Shown: positions 41,480-51,059, counted from the first letter of the stretch. The stretch: 64,000 nt of DNA from JAWWOW01 sp033851265 (GCA_033851265.1 JAWWOW010000006.1:62001-126000), one strand, 5' to 3'. Numbers and translations: made by a program. The notes: generated by a model from the sequence alone, not told the origin.

Positions 41480-41503
41480 AGGCCGATGCTAGGGAGTGAC
41501 GCA

Positions 41504-42640
41504 ATGCCGCGGACGAAGCCCTTGCTTGCAGCGCTGTGCGCTCTTGGCGTTGTCGCTGCCGGCTGCGGCGGAGACAAGAATGACAACGCCACCGGGCCGA
41601 GCCCAACGCCGGATACGTCGGTGAGTGTCACCCCGTCCGCGACCAACAGCGCGAGCAACACGAAGCCGACGAGCACACCCCGAAGCACCACGCCGCAGAC
41701 GATCACGACCGGCGTGCACGTGCCATGGGGCCTCGCGTTCCTGCCGGACGGCAGCGCGTTGGTCTCCGAGCGCAGCACCGGCAAGATCCTGCGTATCCCG
41801 AAAGCCGGTGGCTCCGCGACGACCGTTATGAACGTGCCCGGCGTCAACGCCGCCGGTGAAGGTGGCCTGCTCGGGCTTGCACTGTCGCCGTCCTACTCGA
41901 TCGACAAGCTCATCTACGCCTACATGACGACGTCAAGTGACAACCGCATCGTGCGGTTCAAGCTCGGTGGGGCACTGCAGCCGATCCTGACGGGCATTCC
42001 CTATGCGGGCAATCACAACGGTGGACGCATCGCGTTCGGACCGGACGGCATGTTGTACGCCGGTGTCGGCGACGCCGGGACGCCATCAAACGCGCAGAAG
42101 ATCAGCTCACCCAGCGGCAAGATCCTGCGGATGTCTCCGACCGGGGGGGTGCCGAGTGGCAATCCCTTTGCCGGATCCCTGGTCTGGACGCTCGGTCACC
42201 GCAACGTCCAGGGGTTGGCATGGGACAGCGCCGGTCGGCTCTGGGCGACCGAGTTCGGCCAGAACACCTGGGACGAGGTCAACCTGATCGTGAAGGGCCA
42301 CAACTACGGCTGGCCCACCGTCGAAGGCAACGGCAACACGTCGGGCGGGAAGTACACCAATCCAAAGGTGCAGTGGTCGACCGATCAAGCATCGCCGAGT
42401 GGCAACGCGGTCGTCGGCAACACGTTGTACGTCGCAGCGCTGCGCGGGCAATGTCTCTGGCAGGTGCCGCTCAGCGGATCAAACGTCGGGACACCCAAGC
42501 GCACCTTCTACAAGACGTACGGGCGGCTGCGCACGGTCATGCGCGCTCCCGACGGTGCGCTCTGGATCATGACGTCCAACCGCGACGGACGTGGCAATCC
42601 GACCAGCAGCGACGACCGCATCGTCCGGGTGCCGATCTGA
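41504..42640 (+). CDS. PQQ-dependent sugar dehydrogenase-like lipoprotein
   Basis: 378 residues from ATG 41504 with AGGGAG nearby; the long open frame before it is shadow of the hydrolase. Lipoprotein signal (LLAALCALGVVAAGC, Cys 21) and a Thr/Ser/Pro-rich linker precede a six-bladed propeller of the glucose/sorbosone dehydrogenase family. Motifs: VPWGLAFLPDGSALVSERST, GLLGLALSPSY, NHNGGRIAFGPDGMLYAGVG, LGHRNVQGLAWDSAGRLWAT and HNYGWPTVEG. Predicted to oxidise a sugar outside the membrane with PQQ. Confidence 0.92.
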   Translation: MPRTKPLLAALCALGVVAAGCGGDKNDNATGPSPTPDTSVSVTPSATNSASNTKPTSTPRSTTPQTITTGVHVPWGLAFLPDGSALVSERSTGKILRIPKAGGSATTVMNVPGVNAAGEGGLLGLALSPSYSIDKLIYAYMTTSSDNRIVRFKLGGALQPILTGIPYAGNHNGGRIAFGPDGMLYAGVGDAGTPSNAQKISSPSGKILRMSPTGGVPSGNPFAGSLVWTLGHRNVQGLAWDSAGRLWATEFGQNTWDEVNLIVKGHNYGWPTVEGNGNTSGGKYTNPKVQWSTDQASPSGNAVVGNTLYVAALRGQCLWQVPLSGSNVGTPKRTFYKTYGRLRTVMRAPDGALWIMTSNRDGRGNPTSSDDRIVRVPI

Positions 42641-42790
42641 CCTGACGCGGTTGCGGCCGCAACGTTGGGTAGTGACACCGCTACCCACCTTGGGCTGAGA
42701 AGGAACTCCGCCACGGTCGGCGAATGAAGAGGCACCCATCCCAGCTGAACGCGGTCCGGCTCGATCAGCATGGCCGCAACGAGGAGCCCC

Positions 42791-44386
42791 ATGTTCCGGC
42801 GAGTCCTTGCCTCTGTGTTCGTGCTTTCCAGCCTCGTGATCGTCGGACCCACCGTCCTCCCCTCCGCGACCGCCGCCACTGCACCGTCCGCTGCGGGTGG
42901 TGACGCCGTTGTCATCGCCGTTATCGACACCGCGTTCACGACGTACCACTACGACTTCCTGGGCTCCCAGATGCCCCAGCACAAGAACGCGTCGACCGCT
43001 GACGACCTGCCGCTGGACCAGCCGGCCAGTCAATGGCTCGCCGGCTTCGACACCAAGGGCATGGCGTCGTACCAGCCGCTCAACGTGACGCTGCCGACGA
43101 GCCCCGACGACAACCCGGCGACGCTGCAGGCAAAGGACGCCGCAACCTGGGCATCGGTGAAAGACAGCACGAGCAGCCGCGCTCCGAACGTCTACTGGCT
43201 GCCGGGCACCAAGGTGATCGCGGCCGCGACCTTCGGAGGTTCGATCTACGGAGCCAGCACCGAGCACGGCACCGGGACGTCGAGCGTCAGCGTCGGCAAC
43301 CTGCATGGGACCTGCCCGGAGTGCCTTGTCGTTCTGCTGAGCGGCGATCACGAGAAGGCCCTCAACTGGGCGATGCGGCAGCCGTGGATCGACGCGATCA
43401 CGAACTCCTACGGCATCAGCACCGCTGTGGCCGTCCGCGACCGCGTCTACAACGGCTGCGCGCTCGACCTGCAGAAGGCTGCGGTCACGCGCGGGCAGGG
43501 CATCTACTTCTCGGCCGGCAACGGCGTCGAGAACGCGTTCGTCGTTCCCAACAGCACGCTGTTCTCCTGCCAGGAGGGACCCGACTGGCTGGTCACCGTC
43601 GGCGCGATCAACAGCTCAGACATCGTGTACGTCGGGCCCGATGAGATCAGCGTCAACTCCAAGAAACCTGGTGGCGCTCCCGACTCCGGTAAGCCTGCCG
43701 ACGTTTCCAGCATCGGCGACTCCTACCCGTCGGCGTACGAAGCAACAACAGTCGGCGGATCTGGCGCCACTGGTTTCGGTGGTACGTCGAATGCGACACC
43801 GGTCATCACCGGTATGTACGCGCGCGCGTTGTGGGAGGCGCGAACCGCGATGGCAGGCGTCAGTCGCGTGCAGAGTGGCGGCGTTGTCTCGGTTGGCGCT
43901 GCCACCTGTGGGACGAAGCGCCCTCACTGCGAGGTTGCCGACGGCAAGCTCACCTACGTCGAACTGCGCAACCGTTTGTACGACGCGGCTCTGCCGACCA
44001 AGGGAACGTCGCCGGGTGGGCTGGTCACGACTGTTGACACCGAGGACACCCGATACCTCGCCGAGGGTCACGGTGCCTTGACTGGGCGGCTGTTCGGCGA
44101 CGCGACATGGGCAGCGGAGCACGAGCGCATCGTCGGCACCGTGCTCGGTCGACGCTTTGCTCCCGGCAACGATCCGGACGAGGCGACGTACGCCGCCGCC
44201 GTCTCGTATTGCTCGCAGCACCTGTGGGGGTCCTGGAATGGCGGGGCCTGGCGCACTGGTCAGCCCGTGCCTGGGGATGCGCCGGTTGTGTGGCCGACAC
44301 GCACGACATTGACGCGCGTGTGTCCACAGCTGAAGGCTCCGCCGCGCCAGCCTTACGTGGCGCTGTACGGCGACCCGGAGGCCTGA
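42791..44386 (+). CDS. Secreted S8 (subtilisin-like) serine peptidase
   Basis: 531 residues from ATG 42791, preceded by GAGGAG; an ATG 21 bases earlier lacks such a site. Signal peptide (RRVLASVFVLSSLVIVGPTV, cleavage near ATAA). Catalytic Asp in VIAVIDTAFTTYHYDF (D46), His in YGASTEHGTGTSSV (H159), oxyanion Asn in YFSAGNGVENAFVV (N244) and Ser in GFGGTSNATPVITGMYA (S333). No propeptide is obvious, which is unusual for secreted subtilases. Ten or so Cys suggest disulfides. No C-terminal anchor. Confidence 0.88.
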   Translation: MFRRVLASVFVLSSLVIVGPTVLPSATAATAPSAAGGDAVVIAVIDTAFTTYHYDFLGSQMPQHKNASTADDLPLDQPASQWLAGFDTKGMASYQPLNVTLPTSPDDNPATLQAKDAATWASVKDSTSSRAPNVYWLPGTKVIAAATFGGSIYGASTEHGTGTSSVSVGNLHGTCPECLVVLLSGDHEKALNWAMRQPWIDAITNSYGISTAVAVRDRVYNGCALDLQKAAVTRGQGIYFSAGNGVENAFVVPNSTLFSCQEGPDWLVTVGAINSSDIVYVGPDEISVNSKKPGGAPDSGKPADVSSIGDSYPSAYEATTVGGSGATGFGGTSNATPVITGMYARALWEARTAMAGVSRVQSGGVVSVGAATCGTKRPHCEVADGKLTYVELRNRLYDAALPTKGTSPGGLVTTVDTEDTRYLAEGHGALTGRLFGDATWAAEHERIVGTVLGRRFAPGNDPDEATYAAAVSYCSQHLWGSWNGGAWRTGQPVPGDAPVVWPTRTTLTRVCPQLKAPPRQPYVALYGDPEA

Positions 44387-44387
44387 C

Positions 44388-45386
44388 TCAGCCGGTCAGC
44401 CGCGGAGTGTCAGTCACCTCGTCCGCTGCCGGGGCCACGGCCGGTGGTTCCTGGTCGCAGGCGTTGCCGAGCGGCGTGATCGTGATCGTGCCGTCGTTGG
44501 ACTGAACTCCGGCCGCCTTGGTGACACCCGTCGCGTTGGCTACGGCAAAGTTCGCGCCGCCACCGCCGCCACCCGAGGTACCGGCAGACGCGAGATTCGA
44601 CGTACCTCCGCCACCGCCGCCGCCGTGGTACCCGGCACCGCCGCCGCCACCACCGCCACCGTTGGTGGCGGAGTTACCTTCGCCGCCACCGTTACCACCG
44701 TTGCCGACGCCTCCCGTGTCGCCGGCTTGACCGCTCCCGCCGCCGCCACCGCCACTGCCGCCGGCGCCAGGCGCGGATGTTGTCCCGACGTCGCCGCCCT
44801 GACCGGGGGTTTCGCCGCCGCCATTTCCGCCATCACCGTTCGGCGTACCACCGGATGCGCCGCCTCCGGCGCCGCCACTCGAGATCGGGTCAGCGCCGTA
44901 CGCCCCTGCGCCGCCGCCGCCGGCGGCGACCACGACGCGGTTGGCGAGCCCAGAACCCCCACGTCGCACGTCGGACGAGCCACCACCGCCCGCGCCGTCG
45001 ATGCTTTCGCTATCAGTGGGCGTGGCGTCCCCGCCATCGGTCCCGCCAGAGCCGCCCGCGCCAGGGCTGCTCGCGCCGCCATCGCCACCTCGGCCTCCCA
45101 CCTCGACGACAAGGGTCTCCCCGGGAGTGACCGTGAGCGTCGCAGTGACCCGGCCACCGAGGCCGTGCGTTTCCTCAGCCCCAGAGACAATTCCGCCCTC
45201 ACCGCCGGATGCGACAACCTTCACCGCACACACGTCTGCTGGCACCTTGTAGTTCTCCGGTTCGCCGACGAACGCAAAACTCTGCGTTGCAGCATTTGCT
45301 TGCTGCGTGCTGATCCCCGCACCGAGCGCGGTCAGCGCCGCCACAGACACCAGCACCGGTAGACGTCGTACACGCCGCTGCACCAT
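44388..45386 (-). CDS. Secreted glycine-rich protein
   Basis: 332 residues. Signal peptide (LPVLVSVAALTALGAGISTQ) and a short conserved beta segment (SFAFVGEPENYKVPADVCAV, KVVASGGEGG) typical of bacterial glycine-rich surface proteins, followed by about 200 residues made of Gly-Gly-X and poly-Gly runs. The tail carries ITITPLGNACDQEPP and one more Cys. The composition makes the plus strand here a long run of CCG/CCA triplets and produces spurious opposite-strand frames. Possibly a structural envelope component. The stop lies one base from the convergent subtilase stop. Confidence 0.78.
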   Translation of the reverse strand: MVQRRVRRLPVLVSVAALTALGAGISTQQANAATQSFAFVGEPENYKVPADVCAVKVVASGGEGGIVSGAEETHGLGGRVTATLTVTPGETLVVEVGGRGGDGGASSPGAGGSGGTDGGDATPTDSESIDGAGGGGSSDVRRGGSGLANRVVVAAGGGGAGAYGADPISSGGAGGGASGGTPNGDGGNGGGETPGQGGDVGTTSAPGAGGSGGGGGGSGQAGDTGGVGNGGNGGGEGNSATNGGGGGGGGAGYHGGGGGGGTSNLASAGTSGGGGGGANFAVANATGVTKAAGVQSNDGTITITPLGNACDQEPPAVAPAADEVTDTPRLTG

Positions 45387-45531
45387 TTACGGTTCCTCCC
45401 CGACAGGATGCTTTGCGCCGGAACGTACTCCCGGAGTGATGCCCTCGGTCCACGAATCGCTCAATACGCCGATGACATCTCCCCCGAGATGCGACAAAGC
45501 GGCTCACGTGCTCGCGCCTACGATCACATCC

Positions 45532-46017
45532 GTGTCATCAGCCGGGCTGGAGAATGCAACCAACGACATCGTGTCGTTGTGGCGGCTCCAAGCGCGGTAC
45601 GCCGACATCATCACCCGGCGCGCATGGGCGGAGTTGCGCGAGGTGTTCTTGCCGGAGACAACCGTGCAGATTGACACCGTCACTGCTCCGCAGCGCAGTC
45701 TCGTCGGACCGGACGCACTCGGTGACTTCGTGTCGACCGCAATCGAGCGTTTCGACCACTTCACGTTCGTGATCCTCAACACCGTCGTCGATGTCGAGTC
45801 GCCGGACCACGCGCGAGGGCGCATCTTCATGTGCGAGATCCGACACGACACGGCCAGCGACGAATGGCAGGTCGCGCATGGGTGTTACCAGGACCGCTAC
45901 CAACGCGTGGACGACCGCTGGTGGTTCGCCGATCGTCACTACCGATCGATGGCGCGGACCGGTCCCGACGGCGCGGTCTTTGGCCTACCGGCCGGGCTCG
46001 GTCCCCTCGGCGGCTGA
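45532..46017 (+). CDS. SnoaL-like / NTF2-fold protein
   Basis: 161 residues from GTG 45532; other in-frame starts (ATG 45472, GTG 45508) are possible. A cone-shaped alpha+beta barrel of the SnoaL/NTF2 superfamily: helices IVSLWRLQARYADIITRRAW and AELREVFLPETTVQIDT, then strands FDHFTFVILNTVVDVESPDH, WQVAHGCYQDRYQRVDDRWW and FADRHYRSMAR. Catalytic or binding role unknown. The last 33 bases overlap the convergent VOC gene. Confidence 0.8.
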   Translation: MSSAGLENATNDIVSLWRLQARYADIITRRAWAELREVFLPETTVQIDTVTAPQRSLVGPDALGDFVSTAIERFDHFTFVILNTVVDVESPDHARGRIFMCEIRHDTASDEWQVAHGCYQDRYQRVDDRWWFADRHYRSMARTGPDGAVFGLPAGLGPLGG

Positions 46018-46425
46018 CGGCGCGAAGGTGCCCGGCGGCGCGACGAGCTCGATGTGAATCCCGTCGGGGTCCGTCAACACCAGTGATGGCTTGCCAAGTT
46101 CGTCGACGACACCGGGATGGTCGATTCCGAACTCGCTGAGGGCTGCCGCCCACGTTTCCAAGCTCGCGCCGTCCGGAACTGCAAACGCGAGATGGTCGAG
46201 CGCGTCGACACGTTGGCTCGCGGAGCCATCATCGGTTCGCGCGGTGAGGACGATCACGACCTTGCTCGACACGTGGCGCAGAGCGACATAGCTCCCGTCC
46301 GCACTTGCGACGAGTCGTTCCATCCCAAGCGCCTGCGTGTACCACCGCTCGCTTACTGCGACGTCGCTGACCAAGAGCTGGACGTGCGAGAAGCCAGTGA
46401 TCGGTCCAATGCGGGAGGGGTCCAT
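45985..46425 (-). CDS. VOC superfamily protein (glyoxalase/dioxygenase-like)
   Basis: 146 residues from ATG 46425; the frame upstream is open but not conserved. Two beta-alpha-beta-beta-beta modules: ITGFSHVQLLVSDVAVSERW plus YTQALGMERLVA, and DALDHLAFAVPDGASLETWA plus LVLTDPDGIHIELVAPPG. The metal ligands (His in FSHVQL, His in LDHLAF, Glu in IHIELV) are present. Metal-dependent enzyme or resistance protein; substrate not predictable. Confidence 0.87.
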   Translation of the reverse strand: MDPSRIGPITGFSHVQLLVSDVAVSERWYTQALGMERLVASADGSYVALRHVSSKVVIVLTARTDDGSASQRVDALDHLAFAVPDGASLETWAAALSEFGIDHPGVVDELGKPSLVLTDPDGIHIELVAPPGTFAPSAAEGTEPGR

Positions 46426-46667
46426 GGCGCGGCCAGTATGCCGGAACACTGCGGGTTGCTGACCGACTCGATATGCCCACCTGCGTCGCGGCTCACCCGT
46501 CAGGTCGAATCGGAGCAAGCGCTCACCGTCCAAACGCAGCTCAACGACACTGAGCAACCCAAAGGGAGCGCGGGGGACCCGTGGTGTGGGCATTCTCCCT
46601 GACCCGGTTTGTGAATCTTCTGGCCAATCGCGGGATGCTGGCGTGCTCGCAAGAGGAGCATAGGTAG

Positions 46668-48632
46668 ATGTTCATGCCGGGAGACCGCATCGGACGGTTC
46701 ACCGTTGAGGGGACCGTGTCGGCCGGAGCACAAGCAGACACCGTCGTCGTTCGTGATGCGGACGACTCCCCCGCGCTGATGACGCTGCTAACACCGGCGG
46801 TCTCCGAAGACGTCGTCGTCAGAGACCACTTCTGGGCTGCGGTACGCCGGCTTCGCAACCTCTCGCACCCCAACGTTCTTACCTTCCGCGAGGCGGGTCT
46901 CGACCAGGGACGGTTGTGGATCGTCACTAACCACGCAGGCGGACAGCTGCTTTCAGAGCTGCTAGGAGCAGGTTCCCCGTTGGCAGCGACTAGAACGCTC
47001 CCATTGATGTCGGCCGTCGCGGACGCTCTTGATGCCGCGCACGAGCGAGGGCTGCTTCATCTTGACCTCGGCCCAACGCATGTTTGGGTGAGCCAACCCA
47101 AGGACACCGAATGGGCTTACCTCACCGGGTTCGCGACGAGCCGGATGCGCGCAGCCGCGCATCAGCTGACAGCCACGGGCCGCCTACCGACGACCCTGTC
47201 CTACACCGCGCCCGAGCAGTTCGGTCACGAGGAAGTCGGGCCTGCGGCGGACCAATATTCGTTGGCGTGCCTGCTCGTGGAATGCCTGACCGGGAGAGCA
47301 CCGTTCGTACGCGAGCACGCGCTCGCATTGATCGACGCACACTTGCAGCAGGCGCCGCCGCCATTACGCGACATCGCGCCTCATCTCCCGCGCGCTCTCG
47401 ACGACGTCGTTCAGCGCGGGCTGGCCAAGCGACCTACTGACCGCTTCGCCGACTGTCGCACGCTCATGGGGGCAGCACGGGCCGCATTCGCCGCCAGATC
47501 GGGCCCGGCTGGCCCCACGAACGAGGTAGTACGCCGACGTGCACTTGTTGTCATTGGAGGGATGTCGTCGGGCCTTCGACTCCCCCTCGACATCGGTGAT
47601 CACCTGCTCGGTCGCGGTGGAACGTCTGGCCTCGTTGTCCCCGATCCCTTCCTGTCGAGGCAGCACTTGCGGCTGCACGTGCGTGAAGACGCCATCACTG
47701 CCGAGGATGCCGGGTCAAGCAACGGGACGATCGTCGCCGGCCAGCAATTGCGCGCACCAAGGCAGCTCGGTTCCCGGGACGTCGTAGAAGCAGGAGCCAG
47801 CCTGTTCCGCGTTGACCTCCCGACTCCGAACGACCTGGAGTCCGCTGCGCCGCCCGCGGCGGGTGCCGACGCCGCAACTTTGGTGGACGCTGTGACGCGG
47901 CGGCGCCCCGAGGCATGGCGACCGATTGACTCGGCTGATGCAATTCGGTTGCGCCTGGGGTTCAAGTCCACGGAAGCGTCGGCGGGTCCTCCATTCGCCG
48001 CGGTCACTGTCGACCTCGCTCGAGTCGGTTCGCTGGCGGTACGCGCCAACCCCGACCTGGCCGGACCGATCGCGCGGTGGGTGCTGGTCCAGTGCGCAAC
48101 TCTGTATGGGCCGACCGAACTCACCCTGGCGGCGGCTTTGCATCCTTCGCTGGAGGATCTGTGGTCTTGGGTCGCGCTGCTCCCGCAGGCACACGTCGAT
48201 GCACGACCGTTGTCCGGTCAGCACGTTGTCACGGACGTACGATCCGCAGGCGGCCTGATCGAACGGCTGCATCAAGTCGTCGCGGACCGACAGTCACAGA
48301 CCCGCGAGGTCGTCGACGGTGTGATCGCGCCAATGCTCCCCCGGCTACTTGTCGTCGCCGATGGCCGCTTGATCAGTGCAGACGACATTGACGCGCTCGT
48401 GACCAACGGCCCGCTTGTGCAGGTGTACACCGTTTGGTTTGGTACGCCGAAAGCAACGTTGCCGTCGTCCATCACGGCCACTGCAGACGTAGATGACAGG
48501 ACCGGCAGCGTCGAGCTGCGCGTTGCCGGTTCAACATGCGTCACCGGAACGGCAGACGGCGTTTCAGCCTCACTGGCACGCGAGGTAGCCAAGGCCCTCA
48601 GCCGGTCTGACTCAGTGGGTCATGCGAACTGA
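46668..48632 (+). CDS. Pseudokinase-FHA protein with EssC/EccC-like C-terminal domain
   Basis: 654 residues from ATG 46668. The N-terminal 1-270 has a Ser/Thr kinase fold, but catalytic residues are lost. The Gly loop is VSAGAQADTV, the VAIK Lys is absent (ALMTLLTP), HRD is HLD (GLLHLDLGPTHVW) and DFG is TGF (YLTGFATS). The APE motif remains. An FHA domain follows (about 293-383) with intact phosphothreonine-binding residues (GRGG, LSRQHLRL, GSSNGT). The C-terminal part (about 425-640) resembles the non-motor region of FHA-FtsK/SpoIIIE secretion ATPases (FAAVTVDLARVGSLAVRANP, LEDLWSWVALLPQAH). It has no P-loop. Next to two real kinases, so it may be their phospho-dependent scaffold. Confidence 0.8.
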   Translation: MFMPGDRIGRFTVEGTVSAGAQADTVVVRDADDSPALMTLLTPAVSEDVVVRDHFWAAVRRLRNLSHPNVLTFREAGLDQGRLWIVTNHAGGQLLSELLGAGSPLAATRTLPLMSAVADALDAAHERGLLHLDLGPTHVWVSQPKDTEWAYLTGFATSRMRAAAHQLTATGRLPTTLSYTAPEQFGHEEVGPAADQYSLACLLVECLTGRAPFVREHALALIDAHLQQAPPPLRDIAPHLPRALDDVVQRGLAKRPTDRFADCRTLMGAARAAFAARSGPAGPTNEVVRRRALVVIGGMSSGLRLPLDIGDHLLGRGGTSGLVVPDPFLSRQHLRLHVREDAITAEDAGSSNGTIVAGQQLRAPRQLGSRDVVEAGASLFRVDLPTPNDLESAAPPAAGADAATLVDAVTRRRPEAWRPIDSADAIRLRLGFKSTEASAGPPFAAVTVDLARVGSLAVRANPDLAGPIARWVLVQCATLYGPTELTLAAALHPSLEDLWSWVALLPQAHVDARPLSGQHVVTDVRSAGGLIERLHQVVADRQSQTREVVDGVIAPMLPRLLVVADGRLISADDIDALVTNGPLVQVYTVWFGTPKATLPSSITATADVDDRTGSVELRVAGSTCVTGTADGVSASLAREVAKALSRSDSVGHAN

Positions 48633-48652
48633 ACCTGTCCGACGTCACATGG

Positions 48653-50935
48653 CTACCAGCCTCGCTGCACCGCTGAATCAGAGCTCAGGCACTCTTCATT
48701 GCTCGGATGTCCCGAACCGGCTGGCCACTCGTAATACCAAATTGTCGCCGGTTGGCCCCAGATGATCGTTGTCCCTGGCGCGATGCTCTGTCGCCAGATG
48801 GTGCCGTGCTCGTACTGTGTGTCTGTTCCGGGGGAGCACTTGAAATCGTGCACGAAGAGAGCGTCAACGTCCGGCAAGCCGTCGCTGCTACATGCTCCGC
48901 ACCCGTATTTGCCGACGTAGTTAGGCATCCTCGTATGCGTGTCCCGAACCGTCCAAGTGAACGACCCGCTATCGGTCGCGTGTCCGTCGGTAACGGTGAC
49001 CGTCACCGTGAACGGCCTTGACTTGATCGCTGTTCTAGTCGTTGTGAGCGATACCGCGTCGTACGCGATCGTCCCAAAGATCTTGGTCGCGGACCACGAC
49101 AGCCCCTGGGGCAGGCCGCTGACCGAATACGACAGCCGATCGCCGTCGGAGTCGGCGGCGGATAGCGGCACCGTGACACTCACGCGCTCGCCGCTGGTTC
49201 GGCTAACAATGGCCTTCAGCTTGGGCGCGTGGTTTGTGCGCGCTGCGGTCGACGGCTTCGTTGTAGCCGAGGGCACGGTAACGACGTTCCCCAAAGGTGC
49301 GTGAGTGCCATCACCGGTGCTGGCACCGGGAAGGCCGGATGCGCCAGGAGACGGGATGGCACCGGGCTTGCGAATGCCTGGATCCGGATTCGTCGCAAAT
49401 GGCACGACCGATGCTGCGTCGAATCCCGATGACAGGGCCAATGTTGCCAAGCGGCCGCTCAAAGCCTGCTGGTCTTTCCGCTGAGCCTTTGCTGCGTCAG
49501 ACAACACGGCGTCGTTCGCTACTTTTTGGCTCCGGACAGACCACGCGATCGTGACCACTCCGTTGGCGGGGATCGTCACGTCGTACCGAACGACTGGGTC
49601 CGCCTCGAGGACGACGAATCCTGGCGTCAGGTGGACTTGCCCGACATTGGTTGCGAGTTGCTTCGGGATTACCTCGAGGTCGGTGAGGTGGGTTGCCTTA
49701 GCGGTGAGATTGCGGATTATCGTCGCGGCGTTGATCGTCGTACCGCGCTTGTCCAGTTGCCACGCACGCGACGCCCTGACTACAGCGTTGGAAGCGTCGG
49801 AGAAGACGTAGGAGGTGCTGTGGTCGACGCTTCCGCCTCCGCGGGTGAGCACGACGCCGGTCACGCCTCCCCCGATGAGCAGCATGACGACTGCGCCAAT
49901 CAGGACCTTCGATTGCCGGCTAGCCCGCGATCGCTCAGTGTTTTCTGTTTGATCGGCCCCGCGATCGCGGACGGACCCACCCCCGGCGCTCTGGGTCGGA
50001 ACGTGCACTGACTCGCGGGAGCGCGACTGTGTCACGCGATCGTCTTTGATCGCCTTGAACACTCCCGACGGGGTGCGCTCCACGCCTTCGATGAGCATTT
50101 CGGTTGGGGGGAGCCCATTGGCGGTCTGCGCCTCGCTTAGCAACCGACCGAGGTCCGCCGGGGTGGAGGGACGTTCTCTCGGGTTCTTGGACATCGCTTG
50201 AGCGAGTACGTCGAACACCTCAGCCGGAACATCCACATCACCAAAATTGGGCACGGGAGCGGTCGAGATGCGCATGAGCACCGGCGCGAGTGTTTCTTCC
50301 TCGTGCTCCGCGGCGAACGGCGCTCGGCCCGCGATCAGGGCGTAGATCGTGGACGCCAACGAATAGACATCAGTCGAGGCCGATGGCCGAGCACCCGACA
50401 ACATTTCGGGTGCGGCATGGAGGATGCTCGCGGTGATGTTGCCGGACGGCGTCTCCGACGACTCGGCCACCTTCGCCACGCCGAAGTCAGTGAGCTTCGG
50501 CTCGCCGTACGCGGAAAGCAGGATGTTCTCTGGCTTCACGTCACGGTGGAAAATGCCGATCCGGTGCGAGGTCTCGAGCGCGCCGGCCATCTTGACGCCC
50601 ACATCGACCGCCTGTGGCCACGGCAGGGGGATGCGGTCCCCGAGTGCACCCGCTGGGACGTACTCCATGACGATGTACGGCCGCCCCGACGCCGACGTAC
50701 CGGATTCGTACAAGGCCACGATGTGCGGATGGCTCGATACCGCAGCCATCGCTTTGCACTCACGCTCGAACCGCCGCCGTGTTTCGTCACTGAGTGAGAC
50801 GGCGGACAACAGCTTGACGGCGACCGACCGACCGACGGCGATCTGCCGCGCTCGGTAGACAACGCCGAAGCCGCCGCGTCCAACCTCTTCAGCATCGGCG
50901 AGACCAGAGATGCCGAGATCGATTGACACTGACAT
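48653..50935 (-). CDS. Receptor Ser/Thr protein kinase with Ig/cadherin-like and PASTA-like ectodomain
   Basis: 760 residues. Complete PknB-type kinase domain: EEVGRGGFGVVYRARQ (19-24), catalytic Lys 41, FHRDVKPENILLS (130-132) and TDFGVAKVAE (150-152). A hydrophilic juxtamembrane segment precedes one membrane helix (SKVLIGAVVMLLIGGGVTGV, about 343-364). Outside are a beta domain, a Pro/Gly/Ser linker, an Ig/cadherin-like domain (PLSAADSDGDRLSYSVSGLP) and a PASTA-like end (MPNYVGKYG ... SIAPGTTIIWGQPATIWYYE) with Cys residues. Senses an external ligand, perhaps peptidoglycan, and phosphorylates cytoplasmic targets. Ribosome site AAGGTG six bases before ATG. The stop lies 20 bases from the convergent pseudokinase gene. 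Confidence 0.93.
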   Translation of the reverse strand: MSVSIDLGISGLADAEEVGRGGFGVVYRARQIAVGRSVAVKLLSAVSLSDETRRRFERECKAMAAVSSHPHIVALYESGTSASGRPYIVMEYVPAGALGDRIPLPWPQAVDVGVKMAGALETSHRIGIFHRDVKPENILLSAYGEPKLTDFGVAKVAESSETPSGNITASILHAAPEMLSGARPSASTDVYSLASTIYALIAGRAPFAAEHEEETLAPVLMRISTAPVPNFGDVDVPAEVFDVLAQAMSKNPRERPSTPADLGRLLSEAQTANGLPPTEMLIEGVERTPSGVFKAIKDDRVTQSRSRESVHVPTQSAGGGSVRDRGADQTENTERSRASRQSKVLIGAVVMLLIGGGVTGVVLTRGGGSVDHSTSYVFSDASNAVVRASRAWQLDKRGTTINAATIIRNLTAKATHLTDLEVIPKQLATNVGQVHLTPGFVVLEADPVVRYDVTIPANGVVTIAWSVRSQKVANDAVLSDAAKAQRKDQQALSGRLATLALSSGFDAASVVPFATNPDPGIRKPGAIPSPGASGLPGASTGDGTHAPLGNVVTVPSATTKPSTAARTNHAPKLKAIVSRTSGERVSVTVPLSAADSDGDRLSYSVSGLPQGLSWSATKIFGTIAYDAVSLTTTRTAIKSRPFTVTVTVTDGHATDSGSFTWTVRDTHTRMPNYVGKYGCGACSSDGLPDVDALFVHDFKCSPGTDTQYEHGTIWRQSIAPGTTIIWGQPATIWYYEWPAGSGHPSNEECLSSDSAVQRGW

Positions 50936-50955
50936 GAGCGCACCTTGGCTGACTT

Positions 50956-51021
50956 CGGTAGAAAGCGGTCGTTGGGAACGAACGTAAAGAAATACGGCGG
51001 ACTAAGCCATAGTCCGTATTG
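50956..51021 (-). promoter_or_regulatory. Conserved upstream block with inverted repeat, kinase gene 1
   Basis: The 66-bp block begins 20 bases before the kinase ATG and closely matches a 67-bp block at exactly the same distance before the second kinase gene. It contains a perfect inverted repeat, CGGACTA-5 bases-TAGTCCG (50998-51016), and a shared AACGACCG...TTTC...ACCG element nearer the gene. Probably promoter plus operator or a 5' leader. The similarity and palindrome are seen; the function is inferred. Confidence 0.6.
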
Positions 51022-51059
51022 TTCATCCAGGCGTGGGGCTGGAGCCTCGATACGACCGC

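Noticed and set aside
44625..45362. Plus-strand Ala/Thr/Arg-rich frames opposite the glycine-rich gene
   Set aside because: They arise from the complement of GGN repeats; the minus-strand product has a signal peptide and the expected N-terminal segment.
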